Source of the DNA: Halochromatium sp.
GTDB taxonomy: Bacteria; Pseudomonadota; Gammaproteobacteria; Chromatiales; Chromatiaceae
Reading direction: 5' to 3'
NCBI GenBank assembly: GCA_010912705.1
Contig: POWB01000011.1
Coordinates: 1 to 64,000 of the forward strand
DNA: 64,000 bases
The notes beneath the pieces are model-generated. The model made no database searches and had not been told where the DNA came from. It saw only the letters and a program-made list of their open reading frames with translations. A program made the position numbers and the translations under genes. This document shows positions 63,281 through 64,000 of this stretch, piece by piece (position 1 is the first letter of the stretch; every line of letters starts with the position of its first letter).

Positions 63281-64000
63281 TTGACGAAGAAAAAACGTCG
63301 GCAGGCATTTCAAGATTGGGAAGAGGCGCTGGTGCAAGAGCCACCCCAGCAAGCGCGCCCTCAACCGACCCAGAGCGGCAGCGCAGAGCCTGGCCCCATG
63401 GAGACCCTACCGCATGACGTCCATCTGCTCGAGCGGGCGCGAACGCAGTGGCAATTTGGCCAATGGCAAGCGCTCTCTGCACTCGACCCCGAGTCGATCC
63501 ATCATCATCCTGATCGCGCCAAGCTTGCCTTGCTCGCCGCCACCGCACATGCCCAGCGCGGTCAGACCGGGCAAGCGCGCGCCTTGACACGTCAAGCAAT
63601 CGACTGGGGCGTTGATCGAGAGCTGATTACGCGCTTTCTGCTCAGCGGGATGCACAATAGCCTGGCTCGAGCTGCCGCCCTAGCCGGACAAGACAAACGG
63701 GCTCGACGCCACTTTGAAGACGCCCTCAACGTCGGCATTCCTGGTGGCGGAGCCCCGATGGCGGTGCGGGCTCGCGCCGAAACCGAGCTTACGCAGATCG
63801 GTCTTGATCAGGCCTTACCTCGGCTGATTCCCGCAACGCCACCGCAGGACGCCCCAACCTATCTGAAGCGCGCAGCCAGCGAGCCAAGCCAAGACCTGAT
63901 GGTCTTCCTGCCAGACCGAAGTCAGCGCCTGATCACACTCTACCCGGACCATCCAGATTACCTGAGCCATCAGGGCGACCGCATCCTTTTTGACGTCCCT
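63281..64000 (+). CDS. TPR-like helical protein of unknown function (3' end outside window)
   Basis: An uninterrupted frame runs from a TTG at 63281 to the window end (240 codons); an ATG at 63398 is in frame and could be the true start. Residues such as ARTQWQFGQWQALSALD, DRAKLALLAAATAHAQRGQTGQARALTRQAIDWG, NSLARAAALAGQDKRARRHFEDALNVG and AVRARAETELTQIGL are regular helical hairpins of the TPR kind. The last visible part (QDLMVFLPDRSQRLITLYPDHPDYL) may open another domain. Its divergence from the repeat-protein operon suggests a shared pathway. A frame on the other strand over the same bases is weaker. Confidence 0.6.
   Translation, partial: MTKKKRRQAFQDWEEALVQEPPQQARPQPTQSGSAEPGPMETLPHDVHLLERARTQWQFGQWQALSALDPESIHHHPDRAKLALLAATAHAQRGQTGQARALTRQAIDWGVDRELITRFLLSGMHNSLARAAALAGQDKRARRHFEDALNVGIPGGGAPMAVRARAETELTQIGLDQALPRLIPATPPQDAPTYLKRAASEPSQDLMVFLPDRSQRLITLYPDHPDYLSHQGDRILFDVP

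Noticed and set aside
63159-63599. Minus-strand frame at the right edge
   Set aside because: The plus-strand frame over the same bases is longer, open to the window end and has regular TPR-like helices.

Overview
The window looks like chromosomal DNA from a GC-rich gammaproteobacterium, most likely a purple sulfur bacterium of the Chromatiales. This is inferred from the UbiG, YgfZ, PqiABC, BtuB and CobU/CobS set, the multi-PAS GGDEF/EAL and CheB-CheR proteins, and codon usage; no rRNA or tRNA gene was seen to confirm it. Most genes are chromosomal housekeeping or envelope genes. They are broken up by accessory islands that are more AT-rich or carry mobile-element marks.

Layout. 1-1.6 kb: two toxin-antitoxin cassettes (PIN toxin first, then antitoxin) on the minus strand, each closed by an integron attC-like site, with no integrase in view. 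2-17 kb: conserved genes, namely a metallophosphatase with a cyclic-nucleotide-binding protein, a GH13 amylase, an alpha/beta hydrolase with membrane segments, CpdA phosphodiesterase, acylphosphatase, a thioredoxin-fold protein, a NupC-type transporter, an RNB ribonuclease, YgfZ, UbiG, a HAD phosphatase and a degenerate squalene/phytoene synthase homologue.

17.2-28.9 kb is the accessory island and the most interesting part. It holds a 926-residue protein with a probable PD-(D/E)xK nuclease site, an internal duplication and a Cys-rich C-terminus; a dead IS1595-type transposase; a DUF3696-type AAA ATPase overlapping a phospholipase D-like gene; a PcfJ-like protein; an RtcR-like (CARF-type) sigma-54 activator; and a divergent HEPN-MNT pair. 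A near-perfect -24/-12 sigma-54 promoter lies in the 51 bp between the activator and the PcfJ gene. The activator therefore probably switches on PcfJ and perhaps the ATPase and phospholipase-like genes behind it. This is the best candidate here for an undescribed stress or defence system.

29-34 kb: ispH, thiO, a membrane sensor fused to a Schlafen-type AlbA_2 domain, and a VapBC pair. 34-43 kb: a minus-strand run of pqiA, pqiB, pqiC, an RND adaptor and an RND pump. 43-50 kb: a DnaA-box-rich intergenic region, cobS, a DUF808 gene that seems to start with AUC, a YyaL-type protein, cobU and btuB behind a cobalamin riboswitch. 50-57 kb: a CheB-CheR-PAS fusion and a five-PAS GGDEF/EAL protein. 57-63 kb: a three-gene minus-strand operon of coiled-coil, FkbM-like and six-repeat TPR proteins, facing a partial plus-strand gene at the right edge.

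A window-wide trait is short tandem repeats. Those inside genes have units of 6 or 15 bp, which keep the frame and give alternating dipeptides (ST, DA, EQ, SE, VE, SG/SD). Those between genes use units such as 7, 12 and 14 bp.
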